The notes: generated by a model not told the origin, from the letters alone. DNA of 64,000 bases from Methylococcales bacterium (GCA_028712795.1 JAQTPT010000009.1:25183-89182), one strand, 5' to 3'. Positions 52,663 to 62,555 are shown, counted from the stretch's first letter. Made by a program: numbers and translations.

Positions 52663-55600
52663 AATGGCTTGTCCTCGGACAATGCATTGACATTACCTGA
52701 TGCGCTGAAGATTGCTTTGATCAGACCGGGTTTGTTGAAGTTTTGATAGGTGTTGCTGCTCAACTCGGTAAATTCCAGAAATGGAAGGACATTTTTCAAG
52801 TGCCGGGATTCACTTCCTCGCCCGGAAGTTCGGACCAGAAAGGGTGCAGTACTGAACAAGGTTCGCGTGTCATCAGCATTCCAAATCTTACCGCCGAGCT
52901 GGTCAGCAACGCCTTCATGTACCACCAGGACATCAATGTCTTTCAACTGCTCGACACATAAAGACTCGTATCCAAAGTCGTCTAGGTTTACGACTGTATT
53001 GATCTTGCAATCCACGCCGAAGTGGAGTCCCTCAGCATTACTTTCTTCCCAAAGTTCGCGCCATTTTTTCTCTGCCTCATCGCTGTCGCCCCACCAGTTT
53101 TTCGTTTTCTCAGCCAGTATCTCAATGCGAGCGGAAACACGAACTGGCGTGTGTCCTTCGCGACGAAAAGTGAAGAGAGGGTATATTTCGGCAATCTGGT
53201 ATCGGTGCTGCTCAACCCCGAACAGGTGATCCTTGTTATCCGTAGTGCTTTGGGCAACGCGCTCATCGAGAATTGCGATGCGGGTCAGCGCTCCCTCTAC
53301 CAGGGAATAAACGAATAGGGCAAATCCAAAGGCGCTATTGGGTGGGGATTCGAGCGATTGGAACAGCGTCAAACCGTCTTTCAGACCGATCTTCTGATAG
53401 AAACGGACACCCTTGGCATAGCCACAAGCATCCCCCTTGAAACTTAGCGCTTCACCGTGATTATCGAAAAGCAGGAAGAATTTATCGCCAAATTCGCGTG
53501 ATCTATCTTTTTCGGCTTCTTGTTTCAGACTATCTCGGGTGATGTTCCAATTTTCCGAGGAAGCTTCGTCGACTTTACTAGTAACAAATATTCCTACACA
53601 TGGTCCAACTCCATTATCTCCTTTGAACGCATGGAGTCGCTGCCGCCAACGACCCACCACAGTTTCGCCTCCATGCATGAAGCCTATGCACAGCTTCCAT
53701 TGACCTTTGGCCTGATCGGGCAACCGTTTGTAGACGCGCAGCCAGGCGTCGTAGGCGCGGAGGACGATGGCGTCCCAGCGGTTTTCCCGGCCGCCAGCGC
53801 CAAGGAATTTCACCTCGGTCGAACCGCCGGGTTCCACCAATAAAGCCTTCAAGTCCTGGCCGATCGCCTCGTCGCAGATATGAAGGCGGCGATTTGGAAT
53901 CTCGTCAGGATACTCGAAGGGGTAGCCGTTGCGATTACGTCGCTCAAATGCTTTTGCCCAAGAAGCAGCTTGGTCGGTGACGACCATCAATCGGAAGGGT
54001 AGGCAGGGATGCAGGCGAGCTACCTCCTTCAGCGCGGCATTGATGCCCGACCCGTCGCCATCGAGCAGGATACCGATATAGGCGCCACGCTCGGCGAGTT
54101 CCTGTAGTGAGCTGTAATAGCGAATATGGGGAGGGAGGTGCGGCGGTGCAACTTTGATTCCCAACGGCACTATGCCAAGCAGTACCGGAATCGGCATGAA
54201 CAGGTTGTAAGTGAGCCAACGGGCTGCTTTACTCTGGCGCTGCACATTTTCGCCGGTCGAGTGCGGCGTGGAATAGCAGCGAAGCGCTTCGGGTTTATTA
54301 ATGGGCTCCTCTCTGGAGAGTTGCCGATAGTCGAGATATTCCTGACGTGCGTTGCAGGACTCGGTGCAATGCTTACTTCGTGGGTCGGCGGACTCGTAAC
54401 CGTTATCCGCGGGGAAACGCAGGCAGTTCTCGCCGCCGGCAAGCAGTTCCGCGCAGATTTTCATCTCCTGAATACCATGCCCCTGGGCCTGCATTCTGCC
54501 TTTCTCATCGACCAAGGGTTCATTGATGTGCTGGCGGATTTGCCTAGCAACCTGGATGTCGCAATCGCAACTCACATTATCCCAAAGGCTGAGCACCCAG
54601 GCGTCTTCCGGCTCGCCACCGCGCAAGCCTTTACATTGTTCGAGACGAAGATAAATACGCAGTTTATTGTCCTGTTTGTTCGTTTGGTCCCCGCAGCCAC
54701 CATGAAGCTTTCTTCCGTATTTCACAGTATTGCGGAGGATGTTTTCCAGGAATGCATATAGCGCGTGGGCACCGATCATGCCTCCTGGAATGCCAACCAC
54801 AGCATCCTCGATGTCACTGTCGGGATTGCGAACAAACCTGTGCTTCGATTTCTTCCAGGAATACGTAGCAAATCCGGGGCCACCCGACTCGCCCGCTTTT
54901 TGAATGCTCACCTGGAAAATGATTTCGCTGGCGGAAAAGCCGAGATCCTCAATGAGCGTGTCGAGCAGTACGCCTTGCCGGAAAAACCCGCTCTCCAACA
55001 CGTCGTTCAAGAAAAAAATCGGTTCCGGCCGGCTGTCCGACTCCGAAATTGCACGTGCCAGAAAATCCAGCCGCCCTTGGGTATAGGCGTGGAAGGTGGA
55101 AAGACGATGTTCAATAACGGTCTGTACGGAACCACCATCACGCTCGATTCCGATTGAGCGGTGAATACCCGGATTACCGAGAGAGTGGCTACCGACATTG
55201 TGGGAAAAGTTACGGGACATGATAGCCGAGCGGGCCGTCTTTTCCTGAAATGGGCGGATTATTTTACTGAAAACGGATATAACTTTATCTGAGGAATCTA
55301 TTTTGGCCCTCCATCGTTCAATCAACTGCCTAACCAAAGACATCCGCTGCAGTCTTCCGGCCGCTGACAAATCGCGATTGAACCTGAAAAGTGCTACAAG
55401 AGCTCCCTGGCGCGGGTTCTTGAAAGCTTCGTGATGCTCCCGCGATGTAATCCTGAAATAAAAATAGGAACTACTGTCCACACCAGGCAACGATTTCTCA
55501 AATTCCTCAAAATCACCAGATACGTCTCGGGTGTCTTCAAGACGATAACCGACCAAAGTGCAGATAAAAGCCTCTTGAGTAAAATCGAAAACCTCTTCGG

Positions 55601-56777
55601 TAAGACATTCCGTTCGCTCCAAGTGATTGATTATCCCCGCACGATTAAAACGAAACATCCCAAGTGCCCGGGTAAGTTTCTGGGTCTTGTTTCCCCAACT
55701 ACTACGCAAATAATCAAGCTGTGATCTTGTTAGCACCCAAAACCAGCCTCGATCATCCTTGCACATAAATAGAACATCAAAGATGGAATATTCTTTATAA
55801 GAACTTAAAGTTCTCCAATACTCCTGTGAAAATCCTGCAGCCAATTCGCACGAAAGTCGAACATCTATTGCCGTCGGCAAAGGAATAAGAGCATATTCAT
55901 CATCGGGCATGGGCTCGTGATTATTTATCGAATAACTTTTAGAAACCCTTCTATCGGCTATCGATGGTTCATCACTTAAACATCCATCAAGGCAATATCC
56001 CTGTCTTACCTCGGCACTAAGCTGCTCGCAATTTGAATTTAAGAACGCGAATCGCGCCACGCCGTGCAGATAAGCGCAGGCCAGCTTAAGCTGGCAAGAA
56101 TAATCGGCTCCGTGTCCGGATCCTTCCTCTAGATTGTGTCGAATCAATAACACGTCAGACTTAAATTCTTCCCAGCGGACAATTCCAATTTCCTTTATTC
56201 TGGTGTAAGCAATACGGCACTCAAGTTCATCTTCATATCGCTGCTGCCAGTGGGTGGTACCATTCGGTCCACTCAAATCAGCCGATACTTTTTTGCATTT
56301 ATTAAGTGCCTCATCTGCCACTTCCCTATACCTGTCGGATGACGTGAAGATGATATTCCGTTGCGGGTTGTCATAGGGGCGGGACGGTGGCAGAAATGCC
56401 TCCACTAATTTTTGCTCCAGAGGACGTAACAAAAGTAATACGGCGGGTTCTTCATTTTGTGCTTGGCGGGCCGAGCCGTTGCTTGGTTTTTTTGCAGTAA
56501 CTTGGGTTAGGCTAAAGAGAATTTTGCCGAGTTCGTCCAACAACTTTATACCCCAATCGAAGCGATCTTTTCTCGGCCAAGAGATATACGAACGTTTTGC
56601 GTAGAGATACCAGTCAATTAGTTCGCTCGGGTCGTATCCTAATATTCTACACTTGCCATTGTGTGCACCCCCCAAGCGAAGCAGCGAGGAAAGAAACTCG
56701 TTTTCAGACCTTAGGCAAACGCAAGCCTTTTGGTTTTGGCAGTCACTGTCACAAGATTTATCGTACTGTGTAACCAT
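52659..56777 (-). CDS. giant histidine-kinase-type ATPase protein
   Basis: 1372 residues from the ATG at 56777, which has GGGAGGAG upstream; the radical SAM stop lies 20 bp inside. A short Cys-rich N-terminus (C-x3-C-x5-C-x-C at 9-21) may bind metal. The central core is GHKL-like: H-box MSRNFSHNVGSH (520-531), N-box ALYAFLENILRNTVKYG (672-688), WDN (732-734) and GHGIQEMK (766-773). The C-terminal 500 residues include a receiver-like stretch (IGILLDGDG) and an end domain (VLVVHEGVADQL, then RTSGRGSES). No membrane segment is seen. It may be a soluble kinase or an ATP-driven switch. The SHNxGSH core occurs in large uncharacterised ATPases near defence genes, as I recall. Confidence 0.75.
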   Translation of the reverse strand: MVTQYDKSCDSDCQNQKACVCLRSENEFLSSLLRLGGAHNGKCRILGYDPSELIDWYLYAKRSYISWPRKDRFDWGIKLLDELGKILFSLTQVTAKKPSNGSARQAQNEEPAVLLLLRPLEQKLVEAFLPPSRPYDNPQRNIIFTSSDRYREVADEALNKCKKVSADLSGPNGTTHWQQRYEDELECRIAYTRIKEIGIVRWEEFKSDVLLIRHNLEEGSGHGADYSCQLKLACAYLHGVARFAFLNSNCEQLSAEVRQGYCLDGCLSDEPSIADRRVSKSYSINNHEPMPDDEYALIPLPTAIDVRLSCELAAGFSQEYWRTLSSYKEYSIFDVLFMCKDDRGWFWVLTRSQLDYLRSSWGNKTQKLTRALGMFRFNRAGIINHLERTECLTEEVFDFTQEAFICTLVGYRLEDTRDVSGDFEEFEKSLPGVDSSSYFYFRITSREHHEAFKNPRQGALVALFRFNRDLSAAGRLQRMSLVRQLIERWRAKIDSSDKVISVFSKIIRPFQEKTARSAIMSRNFSHNVGSHSLGNPGIHRSIGIERDGGSVQTVIEHRLSTFHAYTQGRLDFLARAISESDSRPEPIFFLNDVLESGFFRQGVLLDTLIEDLGFSASEIIFQVSIQKAGESGGPGFATYSWKKSKHRFVRNPDSDIEDAVVGIPGGMIGAHALYAFLENILRNTVKYGRKLHGGCGDQTNKQDNKLRIYLRLEQCKGLRGGEPEDAWVLSLWDNVSCDCDIQVARQIRQHINEPLVDEKGRMQAQGHGIQEMKICAELLAGGENCLRFPADNGYESADPRSKHCTESCNARQEYLDYRQLSREEPINKPEALRCYSTPHSTGENVQRQSKAARWLTYNLFMPIPVLLGIVPLGIKVAPPHLPPHIRYYSSLQELAERGAYIGILLDGDGSGINAALKEVARLHPCLPFRLMVVTDQAASWAKAFERRNRNGYPFEYPDEIPNRRLHICDEAIGQDLKALLVEPGGSTEVKFLGAGGRENRWDAIVLRAYDAWLRVYKRLPDQAKGQWKLCIGFMHGGETVVGRWRQRLHAFKGDNGVGPCVGIFVTSKVDEASSENWNITRDSLKQEAEKDRSREFGDKFFLLFDNHGEALSFKGDACGYAKGVRFYQKIGLKDGLTLFQSLESPPNSAFGFALFVYSLVEGALTRIAILDERVAQSTTDNKDHLFGVEQHRYQIAEIYPLFTFRREGHTPVRVSARIEILAEKTKNWWGDSDEAEKKWRELWEESNAEGLHFGVDCKINTVVNLDDFGYESLCVEQLKDIDVLVVHEGVADQLGGKIWNADDTRTLFSTAPFLVRTSGRGSESRHLKNVLPFLEFTELSSNTYQNFNKPGLIKAIFSASGNVNALSEDKPL

Positions 56778-57900
56778 TACAAACGATCTCCTCCCGGATC
56801 TCATCTCCTTCCCTCAAGTCTTTGAGAAACATCTGTTGTCTCGCGTCCGTAATACTATTCCCGCCAGGGCCTGGTCTGGCAGCGAAATCTTCAATGTTTA
56901 CAATCGGGCGAACTAGGCGCCTGAAGCTTTCACTCTCTCTGCAAGTGATTATTGTCTCAATCTGAGGCGCAGCGAGTTTGACCACAGAAATACAACGGAT
57001 AAGGGTCTCATCATTGATTTCCGCGGGGGGATGAAAATCAATATCAGGAGCTGGCAGAACACGCGGGAAAGACATTGATTGGGATCGCTTTCCAAATCGC
57101 TCATAGAGGTCTTGGGCATGAGCAAGCATGGACAAGGTCTCAACTGCGTGCCCATGTTTTTTGTCATTGAGTCCATATAACACGCCGTGCCCAACCTCGT
57201 CAAAACCCGCATCGAGCGCTCGTGCCTGAGAGTTTAAACGCCAGTCATAATGTATTTTAGGTCCACTAAGGTGTTCGCGTTGGTAAAGTTCGGCATCATA
57301 AGTTTCCTGGAAAACGCGAAATTGAAGACGGTTGTGGGGTAATGCCAAGCGAATGTCACGGAATCGATCAATGTTAAGCGGCGGTATATTGAGGATAATT
57401 TTTTCTTGATAAACCGAAGCAATTGCCTGCAGGTATGTCACGAGGTCGTCAGGTTTGAAGCGCTTCCGGTCTTCGCCCATGAGAAAGCATATTTCTTTCA
57501 ACGGATGCCGCGTCAACAATGCCTTAACATCCGCAACCAACTCTTGTTGAGTCAATAACGTTCGCTTAGCATTTGCTGCATGAATACTGTCCCCACAGTA
57601 AGTGCAGTGATTTATGCAAAAATCGTGGATGTAAACGACCCCATAGAATGTAATCGTTTTACCTGTAACGAAGGCATTGACCTTGGCTGCGGCTTCGAAA
57701 ATACTATCTTCCCATTTTCTTTGTGCCGCAAGAAGAACGGCGGACTCTGGAATAGAAAGCCCCTCGCCATCGGCAGCACGATCAATAATGGTTTTCACAT
57801 GCGAATCTTTTGCATGAACCGAAAAGTCTACTAGGGCATAGAGTAATGGCAAATCCCGAGGAAAATTTATATGGCGAAATCGCAAAATATTGGGGCTCAT
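56758..57900 (-). CDS. ThiH/HydG-like radical SAM enzyme
   Basis: 380 residues. The [4Fe-4S] motif is CINHCTYC (Cys95, Cys99, Cys102), inside a YIHDFCINHCTYCGDS block typical of the aromatic-amino-acid lyase group (ThiH, HydG, NosL). The helical N-terminal lead-in (LSIPESAVLLA) and the PRVLPAPDIDFHPP segment fit HydG/ThiH. ThiH and HydG cleave tyrosine to dehydroglycine and p-cresol. No thiamine or hydrogenase maturation genes are nearby, so substrate and product here are unknown. It overlaps the binding-protein gene by 4 bp and the giant ATPase gene by 20 bp. Confidence 0.85.
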   Translation of the reverse strand: MSPNILRFRHINFPRDLPLLYALVDFSVHAKDSHVKTIIDRAADGEGLSIPESAVLLAAQRKWEDSIFEAAAKVNAFVTGKTITFYGVVYIHDFCINHCTYCGDSIHAANAKRTLLTQQELVADVKALLTRHPLKEICFLMGEDRKRFKPDDLVTYLQAIASVYQEKIILNIPPLNIDRFRDIRLALPHNRLQFRVFQETYDAELYQREHLSGPKIHYDWRLNSQARALDAGFDEVGHGVLYGLNDKKHGHAVETLSMLAHAQDLYERFGKRSQSMSFPRVLPAPDIDFHPPAEINDETLIRCISVVKLAAPQIETIITCRESESFRRLVRPIVNIEDFAARPGPGGNSITDARQQMFLKDLREGDEIREEIVCNGYTVR

Positions 57901-59066
57901 TTGAGTACCTCGAATTGTTCGTGACGGATGACCTTCATTTCCATTGGTTTACTAACGTCTCCATTTGCATTGAATGAAATGAGACCGGAGGCTCCTTGAT
58001 AATCCGTGATAATCGCCAAGCGTGTGCGAATTTCGTCACCATTTTTGGCACCGTCACGCATGACCTTAATAATCAGATTAGCGGCGTCATATCCAACATC
58101 GTGCAGCAAGCCCGGCTCTTTTCCATAAGCCTGGCGAAAAGCAGATTTAAACTCGTTGACTGCCGAACCTGAAGGCTGTGATGGAAACGGATAAATAACA
58201 CCTTCCGCTCCGCTACCGGCAAGTTTCAAAAATTCGGGATCTTCCATCGCGACTGTCCCTATAATGGGAGTTGAGATGCGAGCTTCACGGATTTGTCGCG
58301 TGAGCGGACCAGTTTGCGATGCATATCCGATCAAATAAAGTAGAGAGAGACCGGCCTTCTTAACTTTGGAGATTTGAGGTCGGAAGTTGCGAGTTTCTTT
58401 GTCGAACGTTTCAGCACTCACGATTTTAACAGAAGAACCAGCTAACCTGTCAGTAATCACCGAATAAAGCCCCTTTCCATAATCGCTATTGATATAAAGT
58501 ATACCTAACTTTGCCGAAGGATTAGACATTTTAATATATTCTGCAGTAACCTGCCCTTCATAAGAATCCGAATTCCAAACTCTGAAAAAAAATGGACTCG
58601 CGCCCGAAAGGGAGGGATTCGATGATCCAGTTGAAATCAGAACCGTCTTTTCTGAATCAAGAAGTGGCACTAGCGCCAAGCTGATTGTGCTGATTGCATC
58701 ATCGATTATTGAATTGACACCTTGTGCCTTGAGTTTGTTGAATGCTGAAATCGCCAGCTTAGCTTCTGTCTGACAGTCCTCAGCCGCAAGACGAATGACG
58801 CGCCCGTTAATCCCTCCGGAGGCATTGGCTTGGTTGATTGCCAACATGATGCCTTCCTTGTCATTGTTTCCGTATTGTGCGGCATCGCCGGTCAAGGGGA
58901 GTATTGCTCCGACGACTATTTCTGGCGGGGAGGATGCTCTGTGGGAAAATAATGCTTTATAGTCAAACTTAAGATCGGAAATTTCATAAAATGCTGTAGT
59001 TAGTGCGATAAGTACGATCGCTATTTTGAATTTGAATAGAATTTTAAATTTGGCCATGGTGGACAT
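57897..59066 (-). CDS. LivK-like periplasmic binding protein
   Basis: 389 residues, type I periplasmic binding fold of the branched-chain amino acid/amide family (VGAILPLTGDAAQYGNNDKEG, then DYGKGLYSVI). The N-terminus has one hydrophobic segment (about 13-28) without a clear signal-peptidase site, so it may stay membrane-anchored. The start could also be three codons later. First gene of the six-gene operon, divergent from livHMGF-type genes that would complete the transporter. Ligand not predictable; amino-acid-like is likely. Confidence 0.9.
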   Translation of the reverse strand: MSTMAKFKILFKFKIAIVLIALTTAFYEISDLKFDYKALFSHRASSPPEIVVGAILPLTGDAAQYGNNDKEGIMLAINQANASGGINGRVIRLAAEDCQTEAKLAISAFNKLKAQGVNSIIDDAISTISLALVPLLDSEKTVLISTGSSNPSLSGASPFFFRVWNSDSYEGQVTAEYIKMSNPSAKLGILYINSDYGKGLYSVITDRLAGSSVKIVSAETFDKETRNFRPQISKVKKAGLSLLYLIGYASQTGPLTRQIREARISTPIIGTVAMEDPEFLKLAGSGAEGVIYPFPSQPSGSAVNEFKSAFRQAYGKEPGLLHDVGYDAANLIIKVMRDGAKNGDEIRTRLAIITDYQGASGLISFNANGDVSKPMEMKVIRHEQFEVLK

Positions 59067-59143
59067 TCCATTATTTTTATATTCAAATGATGCATTCTAT
59101 GCGGTATGTGTGCAAGAATAGTACTGTTTTTCAAAAATTGTAT

Positions 59144-59171
59144 AGTATTCCGCATACCCGTGCGGAATACT
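59144..59171. promoter_or_regulatory. perfect inverted repeat in the divergent promoter region
   Basis: AGTATTCCGCA, six-base spacer, TGCGGAATACT. It lies in the 330-bp gap between the divergent binding-protein and 191-residue genes (59067-59396), where an operator for both would be expected. No U-run follows on either side, so a terminator is less likely. The rest of this gap holds no recognisable gene, though a 45-codon coding-like stretch without start ends at 59387. Confidence 0.6.
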
Positions 59172-59396
59172 GTAGGACGTGTCTATTCCCAAGTCAAGGC
59201 CTACTGAGGCAGAAGTCCACGGCGTGCTCCGGCCCTTTACATTTTCGAACTGTTAATACTCGACAGGCGAGTCGATACTGAATGGGAGGCGCTGCTGTTG
59301 CAGCGAGAGATCCTTGCCCTTGAAGAATTCAGCTGGTTATCAAGGTCTCGACATACGGCGCACGGCACGGTTCTGGACTCGTAGACAGGAGCTCTG

Positions 59397-59972
59397 ATGT
59401 TACTGCACAAGCAAGAGTTTAGCTTGGATTTTCTGGCCCGAATTTTGGTGGACGTGTTCCAGCAGATGCGAATTAGACGCCATCTAGTTGCTTTGCTGAA
59501 CCGGATACCGACGGGTGATCCCTTAGAATTCGCTGGACCGATTCCCGTATTCGGGTGTTTCGGCGAACTTATGCGATTCGAGGCCAATGAGATGTTCTCC
59601 ACCGGCGTACTTGAATTATTCGAGTCGCATATGCGGCCCGGCAACCTGATCGAACTGCGAAATGGGGTTGATTTCTCGGCGGCCCAAGCCAGTGAAGAAG
59701 TATTGGAGCAACATCTGCCTATGTACCTGAACCGGCAGGAAGACGGGGGCATCAAAGCCGGATGCGATTATCAATGGTATCGGGCTCGGGGCCAAGTTTC
59801 TCTGATTGAACACACGATTCGAGAGCAGCCAACACAGAACAAAACCCAATTAATAAGCCTGCTCGGCTATAAGAACTGCTTCACCATTCAGACAAAGGAT
59901 GCGCAGGGCAATGAAGGAGTTTGGGGAAGCTTGTTGCCGAGTTTCCCCATACTGCAGCGCTCTTTGGCGTAA
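59397..59972 (+). CDS. unrecognised 191-residue protein ahead of the transporter genes
   Basis: No family recognised; no signal peptide or membrane segment. The start has AGGAG at good spacing. The N-terminal half is helical; the C-terminal half contains GCDYQWYRARGQ and GYKNCFTIQTKD. It is followed after 24 bp by the livH-like gene, so it is co-transcribed with the transporter. Confidence 0.6.
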   Translation: MLLHKQEFSLDFLARILVDVFQQMRIRRHLVALLNRIPTGDPLEFAGPIPVFGCFGELMRFEANEMFSTGVLELFESHMRPGNLIELRNGVDFSAAQASEEVLEQHLPMYLNRQEDGGIKAGCDYQWYRARGQVSLIEHTIREQPTQNKTQLISLLGYKNCFTIQTKDAQGNEGVWGSLLPSFPILQRSLA

Positions 59973-59996
59973 CCTGTTGAGAATTTTTGGACCGCC

Positions 59997-60878
59997 ATGA
60001 ATCTCCTGCTGCAACTAATCGCCGACGGCCTTGTGAATGGTATCTTGTTTGCCTTGCTTGCCTGTGGATTCGGATTGGTGTATCGTTCGGCGCGGGTCTT
60101 TCACCTAGCATTTGCCGGACTTTTTCTGATCTCTCCTTATGTCGCTTATGTTGTGAATGTCTGGTTACATGCGCCAATATGGTTGGCCGTGACCCTGGGT
60201 GTCGTCGCAGGTGCAGTCGCGGGTTACATTGTGGAGGTGCTTCTGTATCACCCGTTTTTCCGGCGCAAGGCGTCCAACTCGGCCGTGATGGTCGCATCCC
60301 TGGGAGCTTTCATCGTCATTGAGAATGTCTTGGCAATTATTTTCGGCAATGAACTGCGAACAGTGGATCGAGGACTGGCGTCTAGCTTCGACTTCGGGCC
60401 GATCACGCTTACGACTATCCAGATTTTTCAGTTTCTCATTGGCTCCGCCGCTCTTGTGGCATTGGGTGTGGCGATCCGAAAGGTGCGCTTGTTCAAGGCC
60501 ATCTGGGCGTTAGGTGATGAACCGGAGTTAGTACCGGTGCTTGGCTTGCCGCTAACTCGCTATCGGAAGATCGTTTTCACACTGAGCGCCGCGCTCGGAG
60601 GGTTAGCGGGCTGCTTGATCGCCGTCGACGTGGGTGTGGACCCGCACATGGGTATGAGCTACCTATTGATCGCGGCTGTGGCTATGCTGACGGGCGGGAT
60701 CGACCGATACACAGGCTGGGTGCTGGGTGGAGTGGCCTTGGCGTTGCTGCAAAGCCTTATGGTCTGGCAGTTCTCGGCGAAGTGGGTGGACTTAGTTACC
60801 TTCACGGTCCTTATTGGTGTCCTGGTGGTTCGTCCGCAAGGGATATTGGGACTTCGGAAACGGCTGGAGGAGCAATAA
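59997..60878 (+). CDS. livH: LivH-like ABC transporter permease
   Basis: 293 residues with about eight membrane segments. The start LLLQLIADGLVNGILFALLA and the stretch with a short cytoplasmic loop (ALGDEPELVPVLGLPLTRYR) match LivH/UrtB permeases. Lies 4 bp before the next permease gene. The loop GDEPELVPVLGL is the EAA-like contact with the ATPase. Confidence 0.9.
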   Translation: MNLLLQLIADGLVNGILFALLACGFGLVYRSARVFHLAFAGLFLISPYVAYVVNVWLHAPIWLAVTLGVVAGAVAGYIVEVLLYHPFFRRKASNSAVMVASLGAFIVIENVLAIIFGNELRTVDRGLASSFDFGPITLTTIQIFQFLIGSAALVALGVAIRKVRLFKAIWALGDEPELVPVLGLPLTRYRKIVFTLSAALGGLAGCLIAVDVGVDPHMGMSYLLIAAVAMLTGGIDRYTGWVLGGVALALLQSLMVWQFSAKWVDLVTFTVLIGVLVVRPQGILGLRKRLEEQ

Positions 60879-60882
60879 CGGC

Positions 60883-61794
60883 ATGGAAAACTACGTCCTA
60901 CACCTCCTCACAATGATCGGGATTTATGCCATTCTTGCCTATTCGATGAACCTAGTGACGGGTTTTGGCGGGCTGCTCGTATTCTGCCTAGCCGGCTTCT
61001 ACGGCGTCGGTGCCTACACCCACACCTTGCTCCAAGTGGGGGGGGCGGAAAGCCGACTGGCGGATGAACTCCTGTTCTCCGCCGCCTGTCCGTTTCCCGT
61101 GGCCTTGCTCGGAGCTGCTCTCGCTGGGGGGGGGGCTGCGATAGCGATCGGAGTTGTAGCGTTGCGGTTCCGGGGAGATTTCTTCGTGTTTGCAACGCTC
61201 GGTTTCCAGATGATGTTATATACCGTGCTCTACAACTGGAACGAACTGGGGCGGGGTGCTTTCGGAATCTATGGTATCCCACGTCCGGTGGTTTTCGGCT
61301 GGGAAATTAACCAGCCTTGGGAATATGTTGTTCTGGTCGGCGTCGTCGACACCATGGTTCTTCCTTTTTTGTTCCTGCTGTACAGGTCGCCCTTTGGCTT
61401 GAGTCTGAAAGCTCTGCGAGATAATGAGCGGGCCGCAGAGTCCTTGGGCATCTCAGCGTTCCGCCAACATCTTTCGGCATTGATGGTCGCCGGTGCCTTC
61501 TCTGGTATCGCCGGCGGGCTTTATGCGTCCTATGTGACCTATATCGACCCGACCTCTTTCGGCCTAAACGAGAGTATCTTCATCGTCTCGCTGCTGTTGC
61601 TTGGAGGTTCCGGCAACATTCGTGGCCCAATTATAGGCACCGTTGTGATGATTCTCCTGCCTGAGGCGCTGCGCTTTGTAGGGCTGCCTGACTCGTTCGC
61701 CGCCAACCTGCGCGAAATTATTTATGGGTTCGCTCTCATACTGTTAATGTATTGGCGCCCCCGTGGCCTGGCTGGTGACTTTTCCTTGCGATGA
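60883..61794 (+). CDS. livM: LivM-like ABC transporter permease
   Basis: 303 residues from the ATG at 60883, which has GGAGGAG upstream. About eight to nine membrane segments; the family loop LKALRDNERAAESLGI contacts the ATPase. Partner of LivH. The gene has GGGGGG runs (around 61040 and 61125) that could mark sequencing-prone spots, but the frame is intact. Overlaps livG by 4 bp. Confidence 0.92.
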   Translation: MENYVLHLLTMIGIYAILAYSMNLVTGFGGLLVFCLAGFYGVGAYTHTLLQVGGAESRLADELLFSAACPFPVALLGAALAGGGAAIAIGVVALRFRGDFFVFATLGFQMMLYTVLYNWNELGRGAFGIYGIPRPVVFGWEINQPWEYVVLVGVVDTMVLPFLFLLYRSPFGLSLKALRDNERAAESLGISAFRQHLSALMVAGAFSGIAGGLYASYVTYIDPTSFGLNESIFIVSLLLLGGSGNIRGPIIGTVVMILLPEALRFVGLPDSFAANLREIIYGFALILLMYWRPRGLAGDFSLR

Positions 61795-62555
61795 TGAACG
61801 AGCCAGCTCTGACTATCAAAAACCTGATGGTGCGTTTCGGTGAAGTAGCCGTGTTGCGGGGGGTGAGCGCTTCGCTGCCGTCAGGTGCTGTCACAGCTTT
61901 TGTGGGTCCGAACGGTGCCGGAAAGACCACCTTATTTCATGCGATCAGCGGCGATTTGCTACCGGACAAGGGCATCGTGAGCTTGAGGGGAAAGCCCATT
62001 ACGGGAATGGCGCCCTGGAAAGTGGCCCGGAATGGACTGGGGAAGATGTTTCAGGATGTGCGGGTGTTCGATAGCCTGACCGTGATTGACAACGTGTTGC
62101 TGGCGTTGCACGAACACGAGGGGCTATCAGTTTGGGCATCGCTGACAGGAGTACCTATGTGGCGTCGCCACGCTCCGAAGTTGCTCCAGGAAGCTGAGTC
62201 TTGGCTTGAAATAGTCGGTGTAGAACGGCCTTATGACCGTCCTGCCGGTCTGCTGTCGTTCGGCAACAAGAAACTCCTGGCTTTAGCCAGACTCATGGCC
62301 GGAAAGTTCGACGTGTTCCTATTGGATGAACCTACGGCCGGCGTATCGCCGGTGTTGGTGGAAAGGATTGCCGAATTGATCAGGAAAATGGCGAATCGGG
62401 GAATTACCATCGCCCTGATCGAGCATAACTTCTCCTTCGTCACCAATGTCGCAGAACATGTCTATTTGATGCGGGAAGGAACGATCCAGGACTGGGGAGC
62501 GACTGAGGAGGTTTTAGCGAAGGATGAAAACCGGGAGATATTGATCGGCCTATGA
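61791..62555 (+). CDS. livG: LivG-like ABC ATPase
   Basis: 254 residues. Walker A GPNGAGKTT (about 38-46), signature region LLSFGNKKLLALARLM (LSFG rather than LSGG, common in LivG), Walker B VFLLDEPTAGVSP and the switch His in IEHN. Two ATGs in a row are possible starts. Overlaps livF by 4 bp. Confidence 0.93.
   Translation: MMNEPALTIKNLMVRFGEVAVLRGVSASLPSGAVTAFVGPNGAGKTTLFHAISGDLLPDKGIVSLRGKPITGMAPWKVARNGLGKMFQDVRVFDSLTVIDNVLLALHEHEGLSVWASLTGVPMWRRHAPKLLQEAESWLEIVGVERPYDRPAGLLSFGNKKLLALARLMAGKFDVFLLDEPTAGVSPVLVERIAELIRKMANRGITIALIEHNFSFVTNVAEHVYLMREGTIQDWGATEEVLAKDENREILIGL

Noticed and set aside
59237..59755. 172-codon minus-strand frame opposite the 191-residue gene
   Set aside because: Ser/Arg-rich composition of an antisense shadow; the plus-strand gene has a good ribosome-binding site and operon position.
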